Assembly (NCBI GenBank): GCA_051201605.1
Contig: CP179201.1
Span: forward strand, 3,410,001-3,474,000
Direction: 5' to 3'
From: CABZJG01 sp902512685
GTDB lineage: Bacteria; Pseudomonadota; Alphaproteobacteria; Rhodobacterales; Rhodobacteraceae
DNA length: 64,000 bases
Part shown: one piece after another, positions 1 to 8,732 of the stretch
How the letters are laid out: each line of letters begins with the position of its first letter
Numbering within the stretch: position 1 is the first letter of the stretch
The notes under the pieces: generated by a model
Database searches by the model: none
Told to the model about the DNA's origin: nothing
Seen by the model: only the letters and a program-made list of their open reading frames with translations
Program-made: the position numbers and the translations under genes

Positions 1-723
1 TCTGGCAAAACGCCCTTTGTAACTTATGCATTAATCGTCGTTAATTGCCTTGTTTTCTTTGGCTATTGGGGAGATTTAAGTAATTACCGCCTGATGTCTG
101 AAATTTATGGAAACTGGGCCCTAATCCCTGCTCGGCTTGGCTACGGCGAAGGTTACGAAACTCTCCTCAGTTCCGCATTTTTGCACGGCGGCATTTGGCA
201 TCTAGCTGGCAACATGCTGTTTTTACACATCTATGGCGACAATCTTGAAGACAAAATGGGGCATGGAAAGTTTTTGGGCTTTTACCTGTTGTGTGCCATT
301 GCTGCTGGCTTTGTTCAGGTAATGTCGGCCCCCTACTCAGATATCCCTGTCATAGGCGCCTCTGGGGCAGTTGCAGGTGTCATGGGAGGATATTTACTTT
401 TATACCCGAAGGCAAAAGTCGACGTTCTTTTCATTTTCATAATATTTTTCAGAATATTCTCTCTGCCTGCTTGGATCATTCTTAGTATTTGGTTTGCCTT
501 GCAATTTTTCAATGGGGTTTCCACCCCTGCGGACATAGGAGGCGTCGCTTATTGGGCCCATATAGGCGGCTTCATAGCGGGTATTTCACTGTGCCTTCCA
601 CTGTTTAAAAGATTGGGTGGTTCCAGCTTTTGGTCAAAAAATCTTGGGCTTCCTCCGCATCCAGACGCCCACTATCGAATTCAAACTTCAAATATTCCCA
701 AAATTCGTAGGAGACGAAAATGA
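1..723 (+). CDS. Rhomboid family intramembrane serine protease (5' end cut by window)
   Basis: The frame is open to the left edge, so the start codon lies outside the window. The family cleaves transmembrane substrates within the inner membrane. Visible rhomboid marks are the HLAGNMLFLHIYGDN segment after the first visible helix, the catalytic serine in GASG (codon at 361-363) and the catalytic histidine in AYWAHIGGFIAG (codon at 559-561), which together form the Ser-His dyad. Several hydrophobic helices follow one another, and the tail is a basic cytoplasmic stretch ending in RRRRK. The stop overlaps the start of the next gene in an ATGA, so the two are probably co-transcribed. The substrate cannot be told from the sequence. 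An internal ATG at 94 exists but would remove the first helix. Confidence 0.9.
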   Translation, partial: SGKTPFVTYALIVVNCLVFFGYWGDLSNYRLMSEIYGNWALIPARLGYGEGYETLLSSAFLHGGIWHLAGNMLFLHIYGDNLEDKMGHGKFLGFYLLCAIAAGFVQVMSAPYSDIPVIGASGAVAGVMGGYLLLYPKAKVDVLFIFIIFFRIFSLPAWIILSIWFALQFFNGVSTPADIGGVAYWAHIGGFIAGISLCLPLFKRLGGSSFWSKNLGLPPHPDAHYRIQTSNIPKIRRRRK

Positions 724-1103
724 AAGCCACATGTCATTGCCGCGCTGTAGAATTGGATGTCACTTTAACTGAAGGGCTTGAAAAAGTTCGCCGATGCGAC
801 TGCAGTTTTTGCGCGCGGCGGGGTGCAATTGCGGTTTCAGCGCCAATAGACGGTGTAAAAATTGTCGAAGGCAGTAACAACTTGACCCTGTATCAATGGG
901 GCACAAAAACAGCAAAGCATTATTTCTGCAAAACCTGCGGGATTTACACTCATCATCAAAGGCGCTCGAATCCGAATGAATTTGGTGTAAATGTAGCCAT
1001 TCTTGAAGGCATTAATCCGCGTCAACTTGGTGAAATTCCTTGGGTGGACGGCATTAATCACCCTTCTGATACAAAATCCTCAAGACGTGCGGATAAGCTT
1101 TGA
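720..1103 (+). CDS. GFA / CENP-V family zinc-binding protein
   Basis: The protein has 127 residues, near the usual size of the GFA (glutathione-dependent formaldehyde-activating) fold. The zinc-ligand cysteines are all in place: C5 and C7 in CHCR, C26, C28 and C31 in CDCSFC, and C70 and C73 in CKTCG. Members bind zinc and some are proposed to work in glutathione-linked formaldehyde chemistry, but most are uncharacterised, so the substrate is open. The start overlaps the rhomboid stop in ATGA. The 3' end overlaps the convergent suhB gene by 24 bases. Confidence 0.85.
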   Translation: MKATCHCRAVELDVTLTEGLEKVRRCDCSFCARRGAIAVSAPIDGVKIVEGSNNLTLYQWGTKTAKHYFCKTCGIYTHHQRRSNPNEFGVNVAILEGINPRQLGEIPWVDGINHPSDTKSSRRADKL

Positions 1104-1868
1104 GAACTGTTCAAATTGAACTTCAGTGGCACAAAGAACATCGCCGCTGTCCTCTGGTTTTGTGCCTTTCACTACGCCCTCAACAAGAGCACCTGCTTCA
1201 CGTGCAAGAATAAGCCCCGCGGCAATGTCCCAAATATTTAGCTCGCGCTCCCAAAATCCATCATAGCGACCAGCCGCAACATAGGCTAAATCTAGGGACG
1301 CAGCCCCCCAGCGACGAACACCGGCACAGGCCGGCAGAAGCTGAGCAAGATCGCTCAAGGTCGCCGGCAAATCAGATCGGCCAGCAAAGGGAAGTCCGGT
1401 GGCATAAACGCTCTCGATCATTCGGTGACGATCGGAAACCCGAATTCGCCTGTCGTTCATCCAGGCTCCTTTTCCTTTTTCGGCGACAAAGAGTTCGTCT
1501 TTGCTCGCGTCAAACACAACTCCAGCAATGATTTGACCCTTATGTTCCAGAGCGATTGAGACCGCCCAATGTGGCAGGCCATGTAAAAAATTAGTGGTTC
1601 CGTCCAATGGGTCAACGATCCAGCGTCGGGTTGGGTCTTGTCCAGCAACAGGGTCGCTTTCCTCACCCAGCCAGCCATAGGTCGGCCGGGCTTCGGTAAG
1701 CTCTTCCTTGATAATCTTTTCTGCTGCGATATCTGCTCGTGATACAAAATCACCGGCACTCTTGGCGGAGACCTGAAGATTTTCAACTTCTTGGAAATCT
1801 TTGATCAAAGACCTGCCCGCTTTGCGTGCGGCTTTGATCATTACATTAAGGTTTGCGCTGCCTTGCAT
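1080..1868 (-). CDS. suhB: Inositol monophosphatase family protein (SuhB-like)
   Basis: This is a Mg-dependent, Li-sensitive-type phosphatase that would release phosphate from myo-inositol-1-phosphate or related compounds in the cytoplasm; SuhB members can also act with the transcription antitermination machinery. The 262 residues carry the full metal site: GEE near 68-70, the DPLDGT motif at 86-91 (D86 and D89), and WDIAAG at 213-218 (D214). The length is normal. The ATG at 1868 is preceded by GGGGACC. The 3' end overlaps the convergent GFA gene. HisN-type histidinol phosphatase is a related possibility. Confidence 0.88.
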   Translation of the reverse strand: MQGSANLNVMIKAARKAGRSLIKDFQEVENLQVSAKSAGDFVSRADIAAEKIIKEELTEARPTYGWLGEESDPVAGQDPTRRWIVDPLDGTTNFLHGLPHWAVSIALEHKGQIIAGVVFDASKDELFVAEKGKGAWMNDRRIRVSDRHRMIESVYATGLPFAGRSDLPATLSDLAQLLPACAGVRRWGAASLDLAYVAAGRYDGFWERELNIWDIAAGLILAREAGALVEGVVKGTKPEDSGDVLCATEVQFEQFSKLIRTS

Positions 1869-1955
1869 GTTTAGGTCCCCAATTTACTCAAGCCGCCGCT
1901 ATAGGACGCTTTGAGTGGAAAGCCAAGACAAGAACCAAGATTGGAAGAGAATCTT

Positions 1956-2357
1956 TTATGCTGCGAAGGTCTTGGTAATCAAAACACCCGCCCAAGCAGA
2001 TGTCCCGGTCAGAACCGCGCCCCACACTACGTCAACCATGACCATTTGTACCGACCAATCCCGTAGGGTCGCAAAATTGGTAAATTCGTAGGTTCCGTAA
2101 GCCAATATTCCCAAAATGCAGCCCGTTATGAAGGCTTGGGAAGGTACACCTGAAGCCAATGCAGGAATTGATACAAACCAAAGCACACCGGCAATATATA
2201 CCAGATAAAATGCCGTTGCCGCGCCCATTCGAGGATCTTCAAGCATAATTGATCCAATATTTGAAGTAAACAATGGATAGAGTACTTTTCTCAACATCAC
2301 CACATCTAAGACTAGAAACACAAGCGCTGTACTTGCATAAAGTGTAAGATAGGCCAT
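1956..2357 (-). CDS. DUF2177 family membrane protein
   Basis: The protein has 133 residues and is almost entirely hydrophobic, with about four membrane helices. It matches the DUF2177 pattern: an opening helix (TLYASTALVFLVLDVVML), a central GILAYGTYEFTNFATLRDW segment and a C-terminal helix containing WGAVLTGTSAWAG. The YEFTN-ATL-W region is the most distinctive part. The family has no established function. It lies downstream of the LMW phosphatase gene on the same strand with a 100-base gap, and upstream of suhB. Confidence 0.75.
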   Translation of the reverse strand: MAYLTLYASTALVFLVLDVVMLRKVLYPLFTSNIGSIMLEDPRMGAATAFYLVYIAGVLWFVSIPALASGVPSQAFITGCILGILAYGTYEFTNFATLRDWSVQMVMVDVVWGAVLTGTSAWAGVLITKTFAA

Positions 2358-2457
2358 GGCGATTCCTTAGCTAAACAAACTTATTTATGGGATTTAGCTT
2401 CTTTTGGATCACTTTCAACAATATTCATTAAAAATGATGCCATTTACTCTTCTGCAC

Positions 2458-2928
2458 TCATATTGGCCATTGATCCGACAGCATATTATCAATGGCTTGC
2501 TGCAATAGCTCAAGCGTCGCTCCAAAATCCCGCGTATAATATGGGTCTGGTATGTCAGGCGGCATGTGAGCTGAAATATAAGAGCCCATCAAGAGTAACT
2601 GCGCAGTATCAGTTTTTAGTGACAGGGTCTGCAAGTCATCCATATTGTGCTGATCCATAGCAACGATGAGATCATAATTTAAAAAGTCCTTTTGCGTCAC
2701 TTGCCGGGCACGCAAAGGCGACAAGTCATAACCAAGATCAGAGGCCGCAACCTGCATTGGCTCATATGGCGGCTTTCCTATATGCCACCCGGCTGTTCCA
2801 GCACTATCCACAGTGACTGAAAGTCCTCTGCGGGTGGCTTTATCACGCAATATCGCTTCAGCAGTTGGTGAGCGGCAGATATTTCCCAAACAGACAAATA
2901 AAACACTGTTAACCATCATGCTGCTCAT
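2458..2928 (-). CDS. Low-molecular-weight protein tyrosine phosphatase
   Basis: This is a cytoplasmic acid-type phosphatase of the LMW-PTP family. The P-loop CLGNICR is at 13-19, giving the nucleophile C13 and R19, and the general acid is D128 in the DPYY motif at 128-131. The 156 residues are typical. It begins 9 bases after the stop of the PCu(A)C gene, so it is probably read from the same transcript. ATG codons at 2919 and 2916 are alternative starts; the GGATGAG upstream could serve any of them. The substrate is unknown; regulation of exopolysaccharide tyrosine kinases is one known role of the family, but no kinase gene is nearby. Confidence 0.88.
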   Translation of the reverse strand: MSSMMVNSVLFVCLGNICRSPTAEAILRDKATRRGLSVTVDSAGTAGWHIGKPPYEPMQVAASDLGYDLSPLRARQVTQKDFLNYDLIVAMDQHNMDDLQTLSLKTDTAQLLLMGSYISAHMPPDIPDPYYTRDFGATLELLQQAIDNMLSDQWPI

Positions 2929-2937
2929 CCGTTTTGA

Positions 2938-3396
2938 TTAATGGCTATGCGCCATATCTTTCCGCTCAAGATCAATTGGGACTTCAATCATCATCTCGCC
3001 GGCATTTTCGAATACCAACGTCAGTTGTATTGCGTCGCCATGTTCCCAGGGGGCAACCAATCCCATAAACATGAGATGATCACCACCCCGTTTCAGACTG
3101 CGCATGCCATGCGCTGGAATATCAAACCCATCAGGCACATGGCGCATTTTCATAACCCCATCTTCATCCTTTAGGTGAGTATGCAGTTGAACCATTTTGG
3201 CGGCATCTGATCGGACTTCAAGCAAACGGTCCTCAGCGCCAGTGTGATTATGGATCATCATGAACACACCACCGGCTTTTGCCATCTTACCAGAGGACCG
3301 CGCGTACGCATCATTGATTTCAATACCACCGGCAAAAACCGGTGCCGCAAAAAGGATAGCCGTGACTACCATCAGAATTTTTTTAATCATGGACAT
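2938..3396 (-). CDS. Periplasmic copper chaperone PCu(A)C
   Basis: PCu(A)C proteins carry Cu(I) in the periplasm and help to metallate the CuA centre of cytochrome oxidase subunit II. A signal peptide ends near FAG (about residue 23). The copper-binding residues are seen as H72/H74, M82/M84 and the HLM group H107-M109, and the tail HSH could add ligands. The 152-residue length fits. An AAAGGAG lies six bases before the ATG at 3396. It follows the DUF2946-like gene by 27 bases and precedes the phosphatase. The cta oxidase operon elsewhere in the window is its plausible customer. Confidence 0.88.
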   Translation of the reverse strand: MSMIKKILMVVTAILFAAPVFAGGIEINDAYARSSGKMAKAGGVFMMIHNHTGAEDRLLEVRSDAAKMVQLHTHLKDEDGVMKMRHVPDGFDIPAHGMRSLKRGGDHLMFMGLVAPWEHGDAIQLTLVFENAGEMMIEVPIDLERKDMAHSH

Positions 3397-3423
3397 AATC
3401 CACTCCTTTGTTTTTCAGAATTA

Positions 3424-3795
3424 TTATAGTGTTTTAGAATCTGAAGAATTTGGAGGTGCGCGCGGCAAACAGACGGCCCAAAAAGAATGTGTAACAAATT
3501 CCGGTAGTTCAAAATGAACAGATTGATCATAGAGCAACCTCAAAGGTTGGATAAATCGTCCCTCATCTGCTCCTAAATACACAAACGCCATGATGCAGTC
3601 AGGGCAAATATGAGCTCTGTCCGCGGGTTGCCCTTTAGCATCCATCAAGATGGTTTTCGCGCCACCAGAGGTGCAAATTACCATCTGACCAACCGCAGCA
3701 GGCATTACCCGCACCTGCGCCATACTCTGACCTGTGAGAATCAAGACCAAAATCATGGCGCCAAGAAAAACCTGTTTGATTTGGTTTAACTGCAC
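3424..3795 (-). CDS. DUF2946-like membrane-anchored/exported protein with CPDC motif
   Basis: The frame is open further upstream, but that extension would begin inside the rpmB terminator hairpin, so I place the start at the GTG at 3795, preceded by AGGATA. This gives 123 residues: an N-terminal hydrophobic segment (QVFLGAMILVLILTG) that is a signal peptide or anchor, then VICTSGGAKTI and an HICPDC motif about 20 residues later. These features match small DUF2946-type proteins often found beside copper genes. The paired cysteines suggest metal or thiol chemistry in the periplasm. That is inference from context, since the next gene is the PCu(A)C chaperone. Confidence 0.6.
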   Translation of the reverse strand: MQLNQIKQVFLGAMILVLILTGQSMAQVRVMPAAVGQMVICTSGGAKTILMDAKGQPADRAHICPDCIMAFVYLGADEGRFIQPLRLLYDQSVHFELPEFVTHSFWAVCLPRAPPNSSDSKTL

Positions 3796-3821
3796 GGTTC
3801 GTATCCTATATTGGGCATAAA

Positions 3822-3850
3822 AAAACCCTGCCACATCTAGGCAGGGTTTT
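3822..3850 (-). terminator. Rho-independent terminator of rpmB
   Basis: Read on the minus strand, AAAACCCTGCC and GGCAGGGTTTT form an 11-bp stem with a 7-base loop, followed by a T run. It starts 44 bases after the rpmB stop codon, and the next minus-strand gene starts 27 bases beyond it. Confidence 0.9.
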
Positions 3851-3893
3851 CAAATTTACTTATCGTCGCAGAGATTGTGAACCTAAATTAGGC

Positions 3894-4178
3894 TTAGACT
3901 GCTTGGGCTTTTGCAATCTCTTTTTTGACCTTAAGGGCATTGGCTGAAAGTTCCGTGTCTTTGGCCTTGGCTAAAAAAGCGTCCAACCCACCACGATGAT
4001 CTACTGTCCTCAATGCGGCAGCAGAAATCCGCAATTTAATTCCCCGCTTGAGGACTTCTGATTGCAGGGTCACATCGTTTAAATTGGGCAAAAAGCGACG
4101 TTTTGTTTTGTTGTTGGCATGGCTGACATTGTTGCCAGTCATCGGGCCTTTTCCGGTCAGTTCGCAACGGCGCGACAT
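3894..4178 (-). CDS. rpmB: 50S ribosomal protein L28
   Basis: L28 is a structural protein of the large ribosomal subunit. The 94-residue product opens with MSRRCELTGKGPMTGNNVSH and continues with KTKRRFLPN, both hallmark L28 segments, and has the basic composition expected. It is a single-gene unit: a promoter candidate lies about 100 bases upstream and a strong terminator follows. The alphaproteobacterial form is longer at the C-terminus than the E. coli protein, which fits the alanine/lysine-rich tail here. Confidence 0.97.
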   Translation of the reverse strand: MSRRCELTGKGPMTGNNVSHANNKTKRRFLPNLNDVTLQSEVLKRGIKLRISAAALRTVDHRGGLDAFLAKAKDTELSANALKVKKEIAKAQAV

Positions 4179-4275
4179 GTCAGTTACCTCGTTTTTCTGT
4201 TAGGGCAACGGCAGGTTCTGCCGGCCAATATAAAAAGGCGCCGCAAAAGGGCCGCGCCAAAATCTGATGATGGGC

Positions 4276-4304
4276 GTTCTATTGCCTCTGCGATGCCGCG
4301 TCAA
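4276..4304 (-). promoter_or_regulatory. Candidate sigma-70 promoter of rpmB
   Basis: On the minus strand, TTGACG (4304-4299) is followed after 17 bases by TAGAAC (4281-4276). Transcription would begin near 4269, leaving a leader of about 90 bases before rpmB. The -35 box is close to consensus and the -10 box is weaker. Confidence 0.45.
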
Positions 4305-4409
4305 GCACATGCAGGCGTGAAATATGACCATGATTAGTTTTTTCACCCCTAGCAGCGCAATCTGCGTCGATTGCAAGCTTCAAAATGTCACCATTAAAAA
4401 AACGAATCG

Positions 4410-5390
4410 CTAATCTTGAGATAGTTTTGCCAAAATCTCGGCTGCGGCAACGGTGGGCAAAAGGTCTCCTTGAAAAACCCGCTCACCCATTTTTTGGATA
4501 TCTTGTTGTATTTCTGATTGTGCCAGAACTGCAAGCACGCCCTGCTTTACATCTTCTTCAAACCAGAACCGTGCCTGAGATGCCCTCTTGATCTGAAAAT
4601 GTCCTGCCTTCTTTCTCCATTTTACTAAATCACGCATAGATTTCCAAGCTTGTTCAAGGCCAGTTTCGGCCACAGCGGACACCAACATAGCCGCCGGGAA
4701 GTGATCCGGATCTTGTTCACGCTTTCTCAATAAACGTAACGCCCCCGCGTAGTCCGCGCAGGTTCGGACCGCTGCTGGCTTCAAGTCGCCATCAGCTTTA
4801 TTGACCAAAATGATATCGGCCATTTCCATGATCCCACGTTTGACACCCTGCAGTTCATCGCCTCCTGCAGGCGCAAGCAGCAAAACAAAAAGATCCGCCA
4901 TCTCGGAAACAATGGTTTCAGATTGGCCAACCCCAACAGTTTCGATAAGCACAATATCGAAGCCAGCAGCCTCACAAATTGCAACGGCTTCCCGGGTGCG
5001 CCGGGCTACACCGCCCAAATGCGACTGGCTTGGCGATGGCCGGATAAATGCTTTAGGATCACGCGCCAGCCTGTTCATGCGGGTTTTATCGCCCAAAATA
5101 GACCCCCCAGAGCGCGTTGAGCTAGGATCAACCGCAAGCACGGCCACACTCGAACCTTGTGCTGTCAAAAAACTGCCAAAGGTTTCAATGAATGTAGATT
5201 TTCCAACCCCTGGTGTGCCCGAAAGGCCAATTCGCAAAGATTGGCCACTATCTTGATGCAACCGTTGAACCAAATCAACAGCCTGTGCGCGGTGATCCTT
5301 TCGGCTGCTTTCGACCAACGTTATTGCGCGCGATAAAGCACGCCGATCCTGCGTCAAAATTTTTTCTGCCAGTTTTTCTACATCTATCAT
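4410..5390 (-). CDS. meaB: Methylmalonyl-CoA mutase-associated GTPase MeaB
   Basis: MeaB is a G3E-family P-loop GTPase that guards B12 loading and protects methylmalonyl-CoA (or ethylmalonyl-CoA) mutase from inactivation. The Walker A motif GTPGVGKS is at 58-65. ETVGVGQSE and VDPSS form the switch and metal-site regions, and VNKAD is the guanine-recognition motif. Length 326 is normal; the tail is a dimerisation arm. The partner mutase gene is not in this window. It is transcribed away from the DUF3108 gene across a 102-base gap. The older name ArgK is misleading. Confidence 0.92.
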   Translation of the reverse strand: MIDVEKLAEKILTQDRRALSRAITLVESSRKDHRAQAVDLVQRLHQDSGQSLRIGLSGTPGVGKSTFIETFGSFLTAQGSSVAVLAVDPSSTRSGGSILGDKTRMNRLARDPKAFIRPSPSQSHLGGVARRTREAVAICEAAGFDIVLIETVGVGQSETIVSEMADLFVLLLAPAGGDELQGVKRGIMEMADIILVNKADGDLKPAAVRTCADYAGALRLLRKREQDPDHFPAAMLVSAVAETGLEQAWKSMRDLVKWRKKAGHFQIKRASQARFWFEEDVKQGVLAVLAQSEIQQDIQKMGERVFQGDLLPTVAAAEILAKLSQD

Positions 5391-5492
5391 ATCTTTTCGG
5401 CAGCTTTCCGCAATTTTGATTATAAGTCATTGACCTTTGTTTTCATTTCTTGCCTTGATCTACGGGATAAAGTCCAGCATGGCTTGGGTCCA

Positions 5493-6221
5493 ATGAACAA
5501 AATCGGCAAAAAAAAGTCCTTTTTTGAGGTATCAACCATATTATTTATGGTTATATTTTCATTTTCTACGGCTATTGCAGACACTGAACAGTACCGTTTT
5601 GATGTCCACATCCGTGGTATTAAGGCAGGGGTGCTGCGTTATGCTTTAAATTCGCAAGGAGAAAAATACAGTATTCACGGTATTTTGGAATCAACAGGTC
5701 TTGTCGGTATTTTGGTTCGGTACAAATTCGACGCCCAAGCTTTAGGAAACCGCTTTGGCAATACCTATCAACCAGAGTATTATTCCGAGGTTTCTGATAC
5801 GGGTCGGCGCAAAAGCGAAAAAATTATTCGATACCGAAGCGGAGTTCCTGAAGTCACCAGTAAAAAACTAAAAAAACCACATTGGCTTGATCCATCAACG
5901 CAAAAAGGAACGCTTGATCCGATGACGGCGATGGCAGCTCTTTTATCTGACCAGCTTAAGAAAAATTTATGCGAACTTAATTTACCTATGTTTGACGGCA
6001 CCAGGCGGGTTGATATCACTTTGTCGGGGCTGAAGATGACTGAGAAGGGCCCCCGATGCACTGGGGTGTATCAACGTATTGGTGGCTTTACTGAGAAAGA
6101 ATGGTCTGATGGTGAGAGCTTTCCATTTATCCTAGATTACGAATTTGAAGGCGGTCTATACCGAGTGAAGCGCTTTGACATCACAACATTGCGGGGACGC
6201 GCAAGCTTTGTTCGGAAATAG
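5493..6221 (+). CDS. DUF3108 domain-containing exported protein
   Basis: I use the ATG at 5493 (242 residues) rather than an upstream TTG, because it gives a clean signal peptide: basic MNKIGKKK, a hydrophobic core and a likely cut after AIA. The mature part matches DUF3108, a periplasmic beta-rich domain (YRFDVHIRGIKAGVLRYAL at the start, RVKRFDITTLRGRASFVRK at the end). The family function is not established; relatedness to lipid-binding barrel folds has been suggested. It ends 6 bases before hrpB, so the two are probably co-transcribed. Confidence 0.8.
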   Translation: MNKIGKKKSFFEVSTILFMVIFSFSTAIADTEQYRFDVHIRGIKAGVLRYALNSQGEKYSIHGILESTGLVGILVRYKFDAQALGNRFGNTYQPEYYSEVSDTGRRKSEKIIRYRSGVPEVTSKKLKKPHWLDPSTQKGTLDPMTAMAALLSDQLKKNLCELNLPMFDGTRRVDITLSGLKMTEKGPRCTGVYQRIGGFTEKEWSDGESFPFILDYEFEGGLYRVKRFDITTLRGRASFVRK

Positions 6222-6227
6222 ACATCT

Positions 6228-8669
6228 GTGAAGCAAACCCTTCCCATACATCAGGTTATTCCTGATTTGCTTGCCGCTTTGCAAAAAAGCAAACGCGCAG
6301 TTCTCACAGCGCCCCCAGGGGCTGGCAAAACCACATATGTTCCTCTTGCCCTGTTACAATCTGGATTGATAAACGGCCGGATCGTGATGCTTGAACCGCG
6401 CCGATTGGCGGCCCGTACGGCGGCGGAACGGATGGCTAAAACACTAGGCGAACCTATTGGAGAAACCATAGGTTATCGCATCAGAGGCGAATACAAAAGT
6501 TCGGCCAAAACAAAAATTGAAGTTGTTACAGAGGGCATTCTTACGCGAATGCTGCAAAAAGACCCCTCGCTAGACGGCGTAGAGGCCGTGATTTTTGATG
6601 AATTTCACGAACGCTCATTAAACGCAGATTTAGGTCTGGCTCTATGCCTTGAGGTCGCATCTGCGCTGCGCGATGACCTGCAACTTATAGTTATGTCAGC
6701 CACATTAAATGCCAGTGAATTGGCAAATCTTTTAGGCAATGCACCTATCGTTAATTCAGATGGACGGGCCTATCCTGTGAAACCAATCTGGCTAAACCGG
6801 CCACTGAATAAGCAAGTTCGCCTTGATGCCGCTCTGAAAGATCTGGTTATCAAAGCTGTCTCAGAAACATCTGGTGGTGTTTTGGTCTTCCTTCCCGGTG
6901 AAGCGGAAATTCGTCGCCTGATGGGAAATCTGCAAACCTATCTACCACGTGATTGCACTCTTTATCCACTCTTTGGAGCCATGTCTTTTGCAGATCAGAG
7001 AAAGGCGATTTCACCAAGTCAGCAAGGACGAAAAATAGTGCTGGCAACGGCAATTGCGGAAACATCGCTTACTATTGAAGATATCCGGGTAGTGGTGGAT
7101 GCAGGACGGGCCCGCCGCGCGCGTTTTGATCCCGGCACTGGCATGTCACGCCTTGTGACCGAGAAGGTGACAAAAGCCGAAGCCGTTCAGCGAATGGGCC
7201 GGGCTGGCCGGGTTGCCGAAGGTACGTGTTATAAACTTTGGTCGAAACCAGAAGAAGGCGCAATGCACGCCTATCCGCCTGCCGAGATTGAAACTGCTGA
7301 CTTGTCTGGATTTGCGCTTGAACTAGCCCTGTGGGGGACATCCCCAGATCAATTGTCTTTTCTCACGCCTCCTAATTCAGCACAATTTGACGAAGCAGTA
7401 GCGCTTTTGAAAAACCTTTCTGCGCTGGACACAAAAGGTAAGATTACGGATCATGGTAAGGCTTTAGCCGCTCTTCCTCTGCATCCACGTCTGGCCCATA
7501 TGCTGAAACTAAGCGGCCCTCAGGCAGCAGGGCTTGCTGCATTGCTTGCAGACCGCGACCCTTTGCAGCGCGGGGCGCCAGGCGATTTGGCACTTCGTCT
7601 AGAGGCCTTAAGTGACCCCAAACGGTTTGAACAGCGGCGCCCCTATAAAATTGAGCGCCCAATACTTGAGCGCATTAAGTTGGAAACCCGCCGTCTTAAG
7701 CCTTTTTGCCCAGATATCTCCCCAAATTTCAGCAAAGCTCAAATGGCAGCAATGGCTTATCCGGATCGCATCGCGATGCGCCGCAAGGGATTGCCGCCTA
7801 GATATCTACTTTCAAGCGGAAAAGGCGCGATACTTGTAGCTGAGGATTCTCCTTTAACCCAGCGTTTACTGGTTGCTACAGACCTAGACGGTGACCCAAA
7901 AGAAGCGCGAATTCGCACCGCAATATCAATTTCTGAAGCTGAACTGCGGGAACTTTTTGCACTACAAATTTGCTGGCAAAACACCTGCTCTTGGTCTAAA
8001 AGAGAACGCCGCGTGCTCGCCCGTAGCCAAGAGAGGTTCGGGGCAATTGTACTTAACGATAGATTTTGGAAAGACGCTCCACCAACTGCATTTTCTTTGG
8101 CAATGTTGACAGGCGTACGTGACCTTGGATTGCACCTTGATGATTCTGTAAAGCGATTTCTGGCACGTGTAAGGCTTGGCGGCAGCACTATGCCAGACTT
8201 ATCTGAACACACCCTAATGAACACTTTAGAAGAATGGCTATTGCCACATTTAGGAAAAGTTCAGACGGCTGAAGACTGGAAAAAGTTTAATTTGCTTCCT
8301 GCTATTCGCACTTTGCTATCATGGTCACAAATTGAGCGTCTAGATCGAGTGGTTCCGGCGCATTTTGATACACCGCTAAATCGTAAAATTCCAATCGATT
8401 ATTCGACCAATCCGCCAGAAATAACTCTTCGCATACAGGAGATGTTTGGGCGAACGCGCCACCCGATGGTGGGTGATGTGCCATTAAAAGTAACTCTTTT
8501 GTCGCCAGCTGGCAGACCTTTGCAAACCACAACTGACCTTCCTAACTTTTGGCGCAGTAGCTATCAAGATGTGCGCAAAGATATGCGGGGGCGCTATCCA
8601 AAGCATGCATGGCCAGAAAACCCTGCCAAGGCTAACCCGACGCTTTCTCCTAAGAAACGCCGTTCATAG
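6228..8669 (+). CDS. hrpB: ATP-dependent helicase HrpB
   Basis: HrpB is a DEAH/RHA-type helicase of unclear cellular role in most bacteria. The start is a GTG, 6 bases after the DUF3108 gene. Motifs run in order: Walker A GAGKTT at 31-36, DEFH (the HrpB version of DEAH) at 124-127, SAT at 157-159, and motif VI QRMGRAGR at 321-328. After the helicase core come the HA2-like region and the HrpB-specific C-terminal domain, which ends in a basic KKRRS tail. The 813 residues match the family. Confidence 0.93.
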   Translation: MKQTLPIHQVIPDLLAALQKSKRAVLTAPPGAGKTTYVPLALLQSGLINGRIVMLEPRRLAARTAAERMAKTLGEPIGETIGYRIRGEYKSSAKTKIEVVTEGILTRMLQKDPSLDGVEAVIFDEFHERSLNADLGLALCLEVASALRDDLQLIVMSATLNASELANLLGNAPIVNSDGRAYPVKPIWLNRPLNKQVRLDAALKDLVIKAVSETSGGVLVFLPGEAEIRRLMGNLQTYLPRDCTLYPLFGAMSFADQRKAISPSQQGRKIVLATAIAETSLTIEDIRVVVDAGRARRARFDPGTGMSRLVTEKVTKAEAVQRMGRAGRVAEGTCYKLWSKPEEGAMHAYPPAEIETADLSGFALELALWGTSPDQLSFLTPPNSAQFDEAVALLKNLSALDTKGKITDHGKALAALPLHPRLAHMLKLSGPQAAGLAALLADRDPLQRGAPGDLALRLEALSDPKRFEQRRPYKIERPILERIKLETRRLKPFCPDISPNFSKAQMAAMAYPDRIAMRRKGLPPRYLLSSGKGAILVAEDSPLTQRLLVATDLDGDPKEARIRTAISISEAELRELFALQICWQNTCSWSKRERRVLARSQERFGAIVLNDRFWKDAPPTAFSLAMLTGVRDLGLHLDDSVKRFLARVRLGGSTMPDLSEHTLMNTLEEWLLPHLGKVQTAEDWKKFNLLPAIRTLLSWSQIERLDRVVPAHFDTPLNRKIPIDYSTNPPEITLRIQEMFGRTRHPMVGDVPLKVTLLSPAGRPLQTTTDLPNFWRSSYQDVRKDMRGRYPKHAWPENPAKANPTLSPKKRRS

Positions 8670-8732
8670 TCTTAGAAGGGTTATTCTATTTTTCCGCTTG
8701 TAAAAATTAGCAGGAGCGACCCTAGAGCGGCT

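Noticed and set aside
3796..3834. A longer start for the DUF2946-like gene
   Set aside because: The added codons would be read through the rpmB terminator hairpin; the GTG at 3795 has its own ribosome site.
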